A stretch of DNA of 39,471 nt from Nocardia donostiensis (GTDB lineage: Bacteria; Actinomycetota; Actinomycetes; Mycobacteriales; Mycobacteriaceae): contig NZ_MUKP01000043.1 in NCBI RefSeq assembly GCF_002081715.1, positions 1 through 39,471 of the forward strand. The letters run 5' to 3'. Each line of letters begins with the position of its first letter. Position 1 is the stretch's first letter. Made by a program: the position numbers and the translations under genes. This document shows, in pieces, positions 16,407 through 24,019 of this stretch. Below the pieces are notes generated by a model. It was not told where the DNA came from and searched no databases. It saw only the letters and a list, made by a program, of their open reading frames with translations.

Positions 16407-17486
16407 GTGAGTCTCACCCTCGGAATCGTCGGTCTGCCCAACGTGGGAAAGTCGACGCTGTTCAACGCGCTGACCCGCAATGACGTGCTGGCCGCGAACT
16501 ACCCGTTCGCGACCATCGAGCCGAACGTCGGAGTGGTGCCGCTGCCTGATCCGCGGCTGGACAAGCTCGCCGAGATCTTCGGCTCCGCCCGCATCCTCCC
16601 CGCCACCGTATCGTTCGTCGATATCGCGGGCATCGTCAAAGGCGCCTCTGAAGGCGCAGGCTTGGGTAACCAGTTCCTCGCCAACATCCGCGAAGCCGAC
16701 GCCATCTGCCAAGTGGTCCGCGTCTTCGCCGACGATGACGTGGTGCACGTCGACGGCCGGGTCGACCCCGCCGCCGATATCGAGGTCATCGAAACCGAAC
16801 TGATCCTCGCCGACCTGCAAACCCTCGACAAGGCAGTCGTTCGCCTCGACAAGGAAGCCAAGGTCAAAAAGGACCGCAAACCGGTCGCCGAAGCCGCCAA
16901 AAAAGCCCAGGAAATTCTCAATAGCGGCCGCACCCTGTTCGCCGCTGCCGGTGAAGTCGACACCGACCTGCTCAAAGAGCTGTCGTTGCTGACCACCAAA
17001 CCTTTCCTCTATGTCTTCAACGCCGACGAATCCGTCCTCACCGACGCCGACAAGGTCGCCGAACTGAAAGCATCCGTCGCCCCCGCCGACGCCGTTTTCC
17101 TCGACGCCAAAGTCGAAGCCGAACTCCTGGAACTCGACGCCGAATCCGCCCTCGAACTCCTCGAATCCATCGGCCAGACCGAACCCGGCCTGCACGCCCT
17201 GGCTCGCGCCGGCTTCCACACTCTCGGCCTCCAGACCTATCTCACCGCAGGCCCGAAAGAAGCCCGCGCCTGGACCATCCACCAGGGCGACACCGCTCCC
17301 AAAGCTGCCGGTGTCATCCACACCGACTTCGAACGCGGCTTCATCAAAGCCGAAGTCGTCGCCTACGACGACCTGGTTGCGGCGGGGTCCATGGCCGCCG
17401 CGAAAGCCGCGGGGAAGGTGCGCATGGAGGGCAAGGATTACGTCATGGCGGACGGTGACGTGGTCGAGTTCCGGTTCAACGTGTAG
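16407..17486 (+). CDS. ychF: Redox-regulated ATPase YchF (OLA1 family)
   Basis: 359-residue cytoplasmic P-loop protein of the Obg group. GLPNVGKST at residues 9-17 is the P-loop, and the G3 region is DIAGIVKGASEGAGLGN. The fourth motif is N205-A-D-E208, the NxxE form that gives YchF its preference for ATP over GTP. A C-terminal TGS domain spans about 275-359. YchF associates with ribosomes and affects oxidative-stress responses in other bacteria. The GTG start gives the standard N-terminus and appears leaderless. Length is normal and no damage is seen. Confidence 0.96.
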   Translation: MSLTLGIVGLPNVGKSTLFNALTRNDVLAANYPFATIEPNVGVVPLPDPRLDKLAEIFGSARILPATVSFVDIAGIVKGASEGAGLGNQFLANIREADAICQVVRVFADDDVVHVDGRVDPAADIEVIETELILADLQTLDKAVVRLDKEAKVKKDRKPVAEAAKKAQEILNSGRTLFAAAGEVDTDLLKELSLLTTKPFLYVFNADESVLTDADKVAELKASVAPADAVFLDAKVEAELLELDAESALELLESIGQTEPGLHALARAGFHTLGLQTYLTAGPKEARAWTIHQGDTAPKAAGVIHTDFERGFIKAEVVAYDDLVAAGSMAAAKAAGKVRMEGKDYVMADGDVVEFRFNV

Positions 17487-17645
17487 TCGCGTTCCGGTTC
17501 GACGTTCAGCCCGGAGTAGACGCCACCTCGTCCACGGACGGGGCTGATCCGATCGGGGAGGAGCGGTCCCGGATTTGGTGCGCGTGGGCTGTCGTCCCAG
17601 CGGCCGGGAAACCCGCTGTTGAGGCGTTCCGGCCGGTCGACGACA

Positions 17646-17876
17646 TCACGGAAGCGCCGCGAAGGCCTTCTTGGTGTCGCGATACCACCCCATCGCTTTC
17701 AGCGGACGCCTCCAGCGTCCCTTCATTTCCTCGTGGGCCGGTACATGGTCTTTGTCGCCATTGCGAGTGGCCTCCCGCAGGTGCCGATCCTGTGCCTTGA
17801 TGATCTCGTCGGCGGTCTCCGCACTCAGCTCGAAGTCGCACGGACCACCCAGTTGTCGGCAGGTCATGGTCTTCAC
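17646..17876 (-). CDS. DUF1059 family small protein
   Basis: 76-residue protein starting VKTMTCRQLGGPCDFELSAE. The pattern MTC-x-x-LGG-x-CD followed by an acidic helix is that of DUF1059 proteins, whose role is unknown to me. The conserved cysteines suggest metal or redox chemistry. Downstream of the family core the chain is basic (MKGRWRRPLKAMGWYRDTKKAF). The GTG at 17876 has GAGGAGA six bases upstream. It is divergent from a TetR gene with a perfect palindrome between them, so repression by that regulator is likely. Confidence 0.8.
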   Translation of the reverse strand: MKTMTCRQLGGPCDFELSAETADEIIKAQDRHLREATRNGDKDHVPAHEEMKGRWRRPLKAMGWYRDTKKAFAALP

Positions 17877-17998
17877 GGCGTTCTCCTCGTAATTGTTCTT
17901 ACCTGTCGTTGCTCGGCAAGTCCTGTGGTACCGGGCCGCACCCGACCGGTGAAGATCTGTTTCCTGTCGGGCCTGAGGGCGGTCCCAACCCTGCCGAT

Positions 17999-18021
17999 TA
18001 TCGACACGGCCCGTGTCGATA
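17999..18021. promoter_or_regulatory. 23-bp perfect palindrome, probable TetR operator
   Basis: The half-site TATCGACACGG (17999-18009) and its exact reverse complement CCGTGTCGATA (18011-18021) flank a single C. It lies between the divergent DUF1059 gene and the TetR gene, 64 bases before the TetR start codon. Length and symmetry suit a TetR dimer site. The palindrome is directly visible and the binding protein is inferred from position. Confidence 0.7.
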
Positions 18022-18073
18022 TGTGCATCTTGCGCCAACTCGGGATGCCTGTCAACGGCACGCACCGTGCCGG

Positions 18074-18079
18074 TATGCT
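18074..18079 (+). promoter_or_regulatory. -10 box of the TetR gene
   Basis: TATGCT ends 6 bases before the ATG at 18086 and no ribosome-binding site is present, which suggests a leaderless transcript. The 23-bp palindrome lies about 52 bases upstream of this box. Confidence 0.5.
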
Positions 18080-18085
18080 CGATCC

Positions 18086-18685
18086 ATGTCCGACTCGTCC
18101 ACCGCACCGCGACGCCGCGGCGCCGAACGCACCAAAGAGCTGCTTGCCGTCACCCTTGATCTGGCCACGGAGGTCGGCTATCGGGGGCTGAGTGTCGAAG
18201 CCATCGCCGGGCGGGCCGGCGTCGGGAAACACACCATCTATCGGCGCTGGCCGTCCATCGCGGAGTTGTTGCTCGACGCGCTCAACGTCGTGTGGATCAG
18301 TGACCTGGACTACCGCACGTCCGGGTCTGTCCGGACGGATCTGCGAGAGCAGTTCGTGCGTTCCAGTCAGGCTCTCTCCACCCCGCCCATCGGCCCCGTC
18401 TACCGGGCGGTCATCGCCGAAGCCCAAGCCGACTCAGCACTCAGGGCGACGTTGTACGAACGATTTCTGGCCACGGTCGAACAGCGAACCATCGATCGGA
18501 TCACCAGAGCTCAGCGCGACGGCCAACTGGTCGCCGACGCGAAGCTGGAATACGCCGCCGAGGTATTGTGCGGGACTCTCTACTACCGCTGGCTGCTCAC
18601 GCCCCGCCCCGTCGACGAGAAAGCAATCGATGGACTCCTCGACATGTTCATGGCCGCATACGGAGTACGCGGAGCGCGCTCTTGA
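18086..18685 (+). CDS. TetR family transcriptional regulator
   Basis: 199-residue repressor. The N-terminal helix-turn-helix is clear: LSVEAIAGRAGVGKHTIYRRW near residues 36-56. The rest is the all-helical ligand and dimer domain, with a C-terminal TetR_C-like region (LYERFLATVEQRTIDRI...VLCGTLYYRWLL). The ATG at 18086 gives the usual short lead before the helix-turn-helix. Upstream in-frame starts would run through the palindrome. It probably represses itself and the divergent DUF1059 gene. The inducer is unknown. Confidence 0.92.
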   Translation: MSDSSTAPRRRGAERTKELLAVTLDLATEVGYRGLSVEAIAGRAGVGKHTIYRRWPSIAELLLDALNVVWISDLDYRTSGSVRTDLREQFVRSSQALSTPPIGPVYRAVIAEAQADSALRATLYERFLATVEQRTIDRITRAQRDGQLVADAKLEYAAEVLCGTLYYRWLLTPRPVDEKAIDGLLDMFMAAYGVRGARS

Positions 18686-19076
18686 GGCCGAGATCGAGCC
18701 CGCGCAGACAGGGGCTCCCACGGCTGCTTCCACGCGGCATCGTGAATTCGCGTTATCTGTCCGGGGCGGTCGGCCCGACGTGGCTGGAGCGCCGACCGTG
18801 AGCGCATGCCGGGGCTCGCAAACGCTCCGCATCCGAGTGGCGACAAAGCCACGTCCACCACGGATAGGGCTACCCATCGGAGCGACGAGCGGCCTGCCGT
18901 GCTCGGCGAGGTGGCAGAGCGATAGACGATTGGTCCGTCATCGTCCCTGCTACCGTCGAAGGGGCATCCGTCTCTCTGGGCCGGTCGAGCTGTGCAGCTC
19001 CCGGTGACCGGGACACACCTTTTCCGCCTTCGAGAGCGCATGCACTTGCTACATGACGAAAACGAAGGACGCGTAC
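18686..19076. other. Intergenic region upstream of the monooxygenase gene
   Basis: About 390 bases with no convincing gene on either strand. Near its right end are two short palindromes: AGCTG-TG-CAGCT (18988-18999) and TCCCGGT-G-ACCGGGA (18999-19013), the latter 64 bases before the monooxygenase start. One or both may be regulator sites for the monooxygenase. The rest looks like degraded or spacer sequence. Confidence 0.5.
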
Positions 19077-20579
19077 GTGACGAACGGAAAACGAGTAGCA
19101 ATCATCGGTGCAGGCCCCTCGGGCATGGCTCAGCTGCGGGCCTTCGAAACGGCAGCCCGCGCGGGGGCGGAGATCCCCGAGATCGTCTGTTTCGAAAAGC
19201 AGGCCGATTGGGGCGGTCAGTGGAACTTCACCTGGCGCACCGGTCTCGATGAGTACGGCGAGCCCGTGCACTCGAGCATGTACCGCAACCTGTGGTCGAA
19301 CGGCCCGAAGGAGGCGCTGGAGTTCGCCGATTACTCTTTCGATGAGCACTTCGGTCGCCCCATCTCTTCCTACCCGCCGCGCCCGGTGCTGTGGGACTAC
19401 ATCGTCGGTCGATTGAAGAAGACGGATGTGCGCAAGTTCATCCGCTTCCAGACCATCGTGCGCTGGGTGGAGTACGACGCCGAGCGTGCAGCCTTCACGC
19501 TCACGAGCGAGGATCTCCCCACTGGAGAAATGGCGACCGAGGAGTTCGACCATGTGGTCGTCGCCAGCGGCCACTTCTCTTTCCCCAACGTGCCGAGTTT
19601 CCCTGGCATCGAAACCTTCCCTGGGCCCATAACCCACGCGCACGATTTTCGCGGCGCGGAAGCGTTAGAGGGGCAGGACGTCCTCGTCGTCGGCTCGAGC
19701 TACTCGGCTGAGGACATCGGTAGCCAGGCGTTCAAGATGGGCGCACGTTCGGTGACGGCGAGCTTCCGTTCCGCGCCGATGGGTTACGACTGGCCCGACG
19801 GCATCGAGGAACGCCCCACCATCAAGCACTTCGAAGGCAACACGGTTCACTTCGCCGATGGCACCTCGAAGCACGTCGATGCTGTCATCTTGTGCACCGG
19901 CTACCTGCACAAGTACCCGTTCCTTCCCAGCGAGCTTGCGCTGTCCTCCCCGAACAATGTCTACCCTGCCGGTCTGTACCGCGGTGTCGTGTGGCAGGAC
20001 AACCCGCGCCTGGCCTACCTCGGCGCGCAGGACCAGTGGTTCACCTTCAACATGTTCGATGTGCAGGCCTGGTATGTGCGCGACCTCATCATGGGTCGCA
20101 TCGCACTGCCTGGTCAGGCTGAACGCTCCGCATCTATCGCGCAGTGGCTGGCGCGCTTCGAGGAGATTTCCTCGGCCGCTGACGAGATCCACTTCCAGGC
20201 CGAGTACGTGCGCGATCTGCTGCAACAGACGGACTACCCCGAGTTCGACATCGATCGAGTCGTCGAGATCTTCCTTGCGTGGAAGCGCGACAAGAAGACC
20301 GACATCATGGGCTACCGCGACCGCGTCTACCGTTCGGTGATGACGGGAACCTTAGCAGCAGAGCACCACACGCCGTGGATCGACGAACTAGACGACTCCC
20401 TCGAGCGCTACCTCGCTGAAGAGCCCGCCGTGAGCTCACGGAACGATCCGCGAAGCTCTCCGGCTCCAGTTCGAGCTCCATCAGGATCGCGGCCGCATCA
20501 TCGAGCAAGCGCTCCGCGGCCAGCGCTGCCTCGCGCGGCGAGACATACTGCGCAGCAACGGACGCGCTCTCACCGTTGA
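19077..20579 (+). CDS. Flavin-containing monooxygenase with aberrant C-terminal tail
   Basis: 500-residue FAD/NADPH monooxygenase of the FMO class, near the bacterial trimethylamine monooxygenase type. The FAD motif GAGPSG is at 11-16, the FMO signature F181-x-G-x3-H187-x3-F191 follows, and the NADP-binding VVGSSYSAED is near 204-213. FMOs oxygenate soft nucleophiles such as amines and sulfides. The GTG at 19077 gives the family N-terminus and has GAAGGA upstream. An ATG at 19053 would add eight residues without such a site. Homology should end near residue 450 (HHTPW...LDDSLERYL). The last 50 residues are Arg/Pro/Ala-rich and run antisense over another open frame. The native stop has probably been lost. 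Confidence 0.85.
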   Translation: MTNGKRVAIIGAGPSGMAQLRAFETAARAGAEIPEIVCFEKQADWGGQWNFTWRTGLDEYGEPVHSSMYRNLWSNGPKEALEFADYSFDEHFGRPISSYPPRPVLWDYIVGRLKKTDVRKFIRFQTIVRWVEYDAERAAFTLTSEDLPTGEMATEEFDHVVVASGHFSFPNVPSFPGIETFPGPITHAHDFRGAEALEGQDVLVVGSSYSAEDIGSQAFKMGARSVTASFRSAPMGYDWPDGIEERPTIKHFEGNTVHFADGTSKHVDAVILCTGYLHKYPFLPSELALSSPNNVYPAGLYRGVVWQDNPRLAYLGAQDQWFTFNMFDVQAWYVRDLIMGRIALPGQAERSASIAQWLARFEEISSAADEIHFQAEYVRDLLQQTDYPEFDIDRVVEIFLAWKRDKKTDIMGYRDRVYRSVMTGTLAAEHHTPWIDELDDSLERYLAEEPAVSSRNDPRSSPAPVRAPSGSRPHHRASAPRPALPRAARHTAQQRTRSHR

Positions 20580-20616
20580 CGTCCTGAACCGGCGTTAGCG
20601 TCACCCTGCGCCTCAT
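20440..20616 (-). pseudogene. Possible gene remnant antisense to the monooxygenase tail
   Basis: On the minus strand a frame begins at an ATG (20616) with a protein-like sequence: MRRRVTLTPVQDVNGESASV, then AAQYVSPREAALAAERLL and ILMELELEPESFADRS. It then runs into what is plainly antisense of the monooxygenase core. Its amphipathic helices look more natural than the Arg/Pro-rich sequence read on the plus strand. I infer the 5' part of an unrelated gene joined to the monooxygenase gene by recombination near 20435. No family is recognised. Confidence 0.35.
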
Positions 20617-20910
20617 CGGTAAAGCGCCTGATGGTCGAGCTCCGTTTCACCGTGTAGAAGCTGGGTGTTGTCCCATCGGGCCCTTCATCCGATCAGAGCT
20701 GGAACCGCTTCTCGAAGCGCACCGAGACGAAGGTTGAACGAGGGCGTACTGGGAACCACGAGAGTTGTGGGTCGGCTTCAGTTACCTCCGGCGGGCTCCG
20801 CGAAACCGACGACTTCGATGTCGCGGTTCGCGCCCGCCTCGACGCGGCTCAGTAGGTTTCCCTGAGACCTTCGGCGAAAAGTTCCTACCAGAGCTCACTG
20901 AGGGTGACGT
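20580..20910. other. Intergenic region before the GH15 gene
   Basis: About 330 bases. Apart from the minus-strand remnant at its left edge (to 20616) I see no gene, clear promoter or repeat. Short open frames have neither a ribosome-binding site nor recognisable sequence. GAGGGTG precedes the GH15 start at its right edge. Confidence 0.5.
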
Positions 20911-22788
20911 ATGAATGCCAGTGATACGGGCGGCGGCTATCCGCCTATCTCCTCTTTCGCCTTCCTCTCCGATATGCATACTGCGGCATTGATCGGCCCA
21001 GACGGCTCAGTGGAGTGGTTCTGCGTGCCCCGTTTCGACGGTGAGAGCATCTTTGCCCGTATCCTCGACCGAGAACGCGGCGGCGCCTTCTTTCTCGGTG
21101 TGGCAGATGCGGGTGAGCCCGCGCGGCGTTATGTCGATGACACCCTTGTTCTCGAGAGTCGCTTCCAGTCACCTACGGGGACGGCGGTTGCCTTCGACTT
21201 CCTGGCGGTGGGCTCTTCCTCCGGTGACGAGGGCGATAAAGAGCTCGCCGCCAGGCATGTGCTTGTCCGTACGGTGCGCTGCGAATCCGGTTCTGTCCGG
21301 GTCCGGCTCCGGCTCGACGCTCGTCCCGATTATGGGGCGAAAAGAACCCGCTGGGAGCGGCATGAGACAAACCTCTGGTGGGCGTCGGACCCGCAGTTGT
21401 GGTTGTCCAGCACGCTGCCGCTCGCTTCCGAGGGTGCGGAACTCTTCGCGTCAGCCGTGCTCGGTCCCGGCGAGGTGGTCGCTTTCGCCCTCGGCTATGC
21501 GGGCAAGGCCCCGCGCTGTATCGACGCGGCGGCGGCAGCGGACCTGCGGGAGGAGACTCGTCGCACGTGGCAGGAGTGGTCCGACCGCTGCTCCTACACC
21601 GGGATAGCCCGTGAGCAGGTGACGCGAAGCGCTCTGGTGTTGCGGGGGCTGGCCTTCGACGAAAGTGGGGCGTTGCTGGCGGCGCCCACGACGTCGCTGC
21701 CTGAGTGGATCGGCGGCGGGCGTAACTGGGACTACCGCTTCACATGGCATCGGGACGCCGCACTGCTGGTGCTGGCCCTCTATCGGTTGGGCCACGCCGA
21801 GGGAGGGCGGCGCTATAAGGACTTCCTCTTCTCGCTGGAGCCGGTACGTCAGGGGCGACTGACCCCGATGGCAGGTATCGGCGGCGAGCTCGACAGCAAA
21901 GAGCAGATCCTGAACCACCTCGAAGGCTACGCCTCCTCCAGCCCGGTTCGGATCGGCAACGAGGCGTTCGGGCAGGTGCAGTTCGAGTGCTATGGACACG
22001 TTCTCGACGCCGCCTATGTCTACTATCAGCTGACCGGAACCATGTCCGAGGAGACTTGGCCGATTCTGTGTCGGCTTGTCGAGACGATTTGCGCGCATTG
22101 GCAGGAACCAGACCATGGGATCTGGGAGATGCGAGGCGAAAAGCGCCACAACACTTACTCGAAGATGATGGCTTGGGTGTGCGTGGACCGTGGTGTGCGC
22201 CTGGCATCGGAGCTGGCAGGGGGAGCCGAAGTCGGCGAGGCGGAGCTTGCCGACTGGCGAAAAACCCGCGACGAGATCAAACGTGACGTGTTGGCACACG
22301 GCTACGACGAGGAGCGTGGCGCGTTCGTTCAAGAGTACGGCGGGAAAGCGCTGGATGCCTCGTTGCTGCACGCTTCCCTATTCGGCTTCCTACCCGGAGA
22401 CGACCCCCGCGTCGTCTCGACCATCGACCGCGTAGCCGAAGAGCTCGCAGACGGCGATGCGCTGATCCACCGCTACGACCTCGGGCAGGTGGACGACGGG
22501 GTCGACGGCCCTGAGGGCGCCTTCCTCTTGTGCTCGTTCGACCTCGTCTCTGCCCTGGTCCTGGCCGGCCGTGCCGAAGAGGCCAAGTATCGCTTCGACC
22601 GGTTGCTGGAGTACGCGGGCCCGCTCGGTCTGTTCTCCGAGGAGGCGACCTTCCACGGCGAAGCGTTGGGCAACTACCCGCAGGCCTTCGCTCATCTTGC
22701 GCTGATCCAGGCCGCCATGAACCTCGACGCGGCGGGAGACGAAGACGCACTGCACGCCTGGGCCACCCGACGGGCGGATACCTGTTGA
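20911..22788 (+). CDS. Glycoside hydrolase family 15 protein (glucoamylase/trehalase type)
   Basis: 625-residue cytoplasmic GH15 enzyme without a signal peptide. The N-terminal beta-sandwich begins SDMHTAALIGPDGSVEWFC. The (alpha/alpha)6 barrel carries RNWDYRFTWHRDAA, the catalytic acid Glu406 in PDHGIWEMRG, and the probable base at Glu577/578 in LGLFSEEA. Mycobacterial relatives hydrolyse trehalose, and others act on alpha-glucans. The substrate is not decided here. GAGGGTG lies before the ATG. A luciferase-like oxidoreductase gene starts 85 bases downstream in the same direction, so both may be one unit. Codon choice is less extreme in GC3 than in flanking Nocardia-like genes. Confidence 0.92.
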   Translation: MNASDTGGGYPPISSFAFLSDMHTAALIGPDGSVEWFCVPRFDGESIFARILDRERGGAFFLGVADAGEPARRYVDDTLVLESRFQSPTGTAVAFDFLAVGSSSGDEGDKELAARHVLVRTVRCESGSVRVRLRLDARPDYGAKRTRWERHETNLWWASDPQLWLSSTLPLASEGAELFASAVLGPGEVVAFALGYAGKAPRCIDAAAAADLREETRRTWQEWSDRCSYTGIAREQVTRSALVLRGLAFDESGALLAAPTTSLPEWIGGGRNWDYRFTWHRDAALLVLALYRLGHAEGGRRYKDFLFSLEPVRQGRLTPMAGIGGELDSKEQILNHLEGYASSSPVRIGNEAFGQVQFECYGHVLDAAYVYYQLTGTMSEETWPILCRLVETICAHWQEPDHGIWEMRGEKRHNTYSKMMAWVCVDRGVRLASELAGGAEVGEAELADWRKTRDEIKRDVLAHGYDEERGAFVQEYGGKALDASLLHASLFGFLPGDDPRVVSTIDRVAEELADGDALIHRYDLGQVDDGVDGPEGAFLLCSFDLVSALVLAGRAEEAKYRFDRLLEYAGPLGLFSEEATFHGEALGNYPQAFAHLALIQAAMNLDAAGDEDALHAWATRRADTC

Positions 22789-22873
22789 GACCGATTAGCG
22801 CGTTATCTCAGCGGGTATGCGGCCTACATCGCTCCCAGGGCTGGACCCGCGCACGCCCCAGGGGAAGGACACG

Positions 22874-23860
22874 ATGGCGACGATCGGATATCACGCTTCG
22901 CACGAACAGATCGCACCGGCGCAATTGCTGGCGGATGTCGTTCATGCGGAAAGCGCGGGTTTCGAGGCAGCGATGTGCTCGGATCACATCGAGCCGTGGT
23001 CACATACGCAAGGGCATTCCGGTTTCGCGTGGTCGTGGCTGGGGGCGGCGCTTGCGTCCACCCAACTGAGGCTCGGCGTCGTCACCTGCCCCGGGTACCG
23101 GTATCACCCCACTGTTGTTGCGCATGCGATCGCGACACTCGGCGCCATGTTCCCCGGTAGGTTCTGGGCGGCTCTCGGCAGCGGTGAGTACATCAATGAG
23201 CATGTAACGGGCCGGCCGTGGCCGACGAAGGAGACCCGGCAACAGGTCCTCGAAGAATGCTTCGGGGTGATCCGGGACTTACTGCGTGGCGAGACGGTGT
23301 CTCGAGACGGAGCGGTCCAGGTGGATCGTGCCAGGCTGTGGGATCGCCCGCCGCAGCCTTCACCGCTGGTGGTGCCCGCGCTCTCACCGGGCACAGTGGC
23401 GCGGTTCGCCGCGACCGCAGACGGCTTCATCACGGTCAACCAACCGCGCGACACCCTGCGCGAGATGATCTCTGCGTACCGCGACAACGGTGGCACCGGT
23501 ACCGCTGTGCTGCAGGTTCACCTCAGCTGGGCCCCCACCCAGGACGAGGCGGTTGCGCTCGCCCGGAACCAGTGGGCCACCAATGTCTTCGCATCCGAGA
23601 TGATGGCTGACCTTGCGACACCAGAAGAGTTCGAAGCCCAGGCAAACGATCTCGGCGATGAGCTCGGCAGCGCGGTCGCCGGAGCCGTCTTCATCTCACA
23701 TGACCCCGCAGTGCACGCTCAGCGGATCCAGCAGTATCTCGCACTCGGCTTCGACGAGATCTACCTGCATCATGTCGGCCAAGACCAGGAACGATTCATA
23801 GACACCTTCGGTGCCGACGTGCTGCAGCAACTGGACCGGTCCGTCTCCACGTCGGTGTGA
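22874..23860 (+). CDS. Luciferase-like (LLM class) flavin-dependent oxidoreductase
   Basis: 328-residue TIM-barrel flavin oxidoreductase. It begins MATIGYHASHEQIAPAQLL, has SDHIEPW near residue 36, and the LLM pattern of CPGYRYHPTVVAHAIATL then FPGRFWAALGSGEYINEHV. It is related to F420-dependent glucose-6-phosphate dehydrogenase-like proteins, and the start resembles the clade annotated as probable non-F420 flavinoid oxidoreductases (TIGR03885). The cofactor is uncertain. The ATG has AAGGA five bases upstream. An in-frame ATG at 22817 adds 19 unrelated residues. It lies just after the GH15 gene. Confidence 0.85.
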   Translation: MATIGYHASHEQIAPAQLLADVVHAESAGFEAAMCSDHIEPWSHTQGHSGFAWSWLGAALASTQLRLGVVTCPGYRYHPTVVAHAIATLGAMFPGRFWAALGSGEYINEHVTGRPWPTKETRQQVLEECFGVIRDLLRGETVSRDGAVQVDRARLWDRPPQPSPLVVPALSPGTVARFAATADGFITVNQPRDTLREMISAYRDNGGTGTAVLQVHLSWAPTQDEAVALARNQWATNVFASEMMADLATPEEFEAQANDLGDELGSAVAGAVFISHDPAVHAQRIQQYLALGFDEIYLHHVGQDQERFIDTFGADVLQQLDRSVSTSV

Positions 23861-24019
23861 CCTGCTGCGGCGGCGGCATCGATGTGGAGCCGGGCCGCTT
23901 CGATGGTGACGGCACGTATCCGACCAGGCCGGTCGCGGAGGTCAGGACGATGGCGCCGTAGGTAGGACCAACTCGAGCTGCGGGGAAGCGTGCGGACGTG
24001 GAGACACCGGGGTTTGCGG

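Noticed and set aside
16284..17321. 345-residue minus-strand frame across ychF
   Set aside because: It is exact antisense of the conserved ychF coding sequence and ends in the repeat tract. The Gly/Phe/Glu-rich composition is a codon-mirror artefact.
18686..19052. A small gene between the TetR and monooxygenase genes
   Set aside because: Open frames there are short extensions of shadows, without ribosome-binding sites or protein-like composition.
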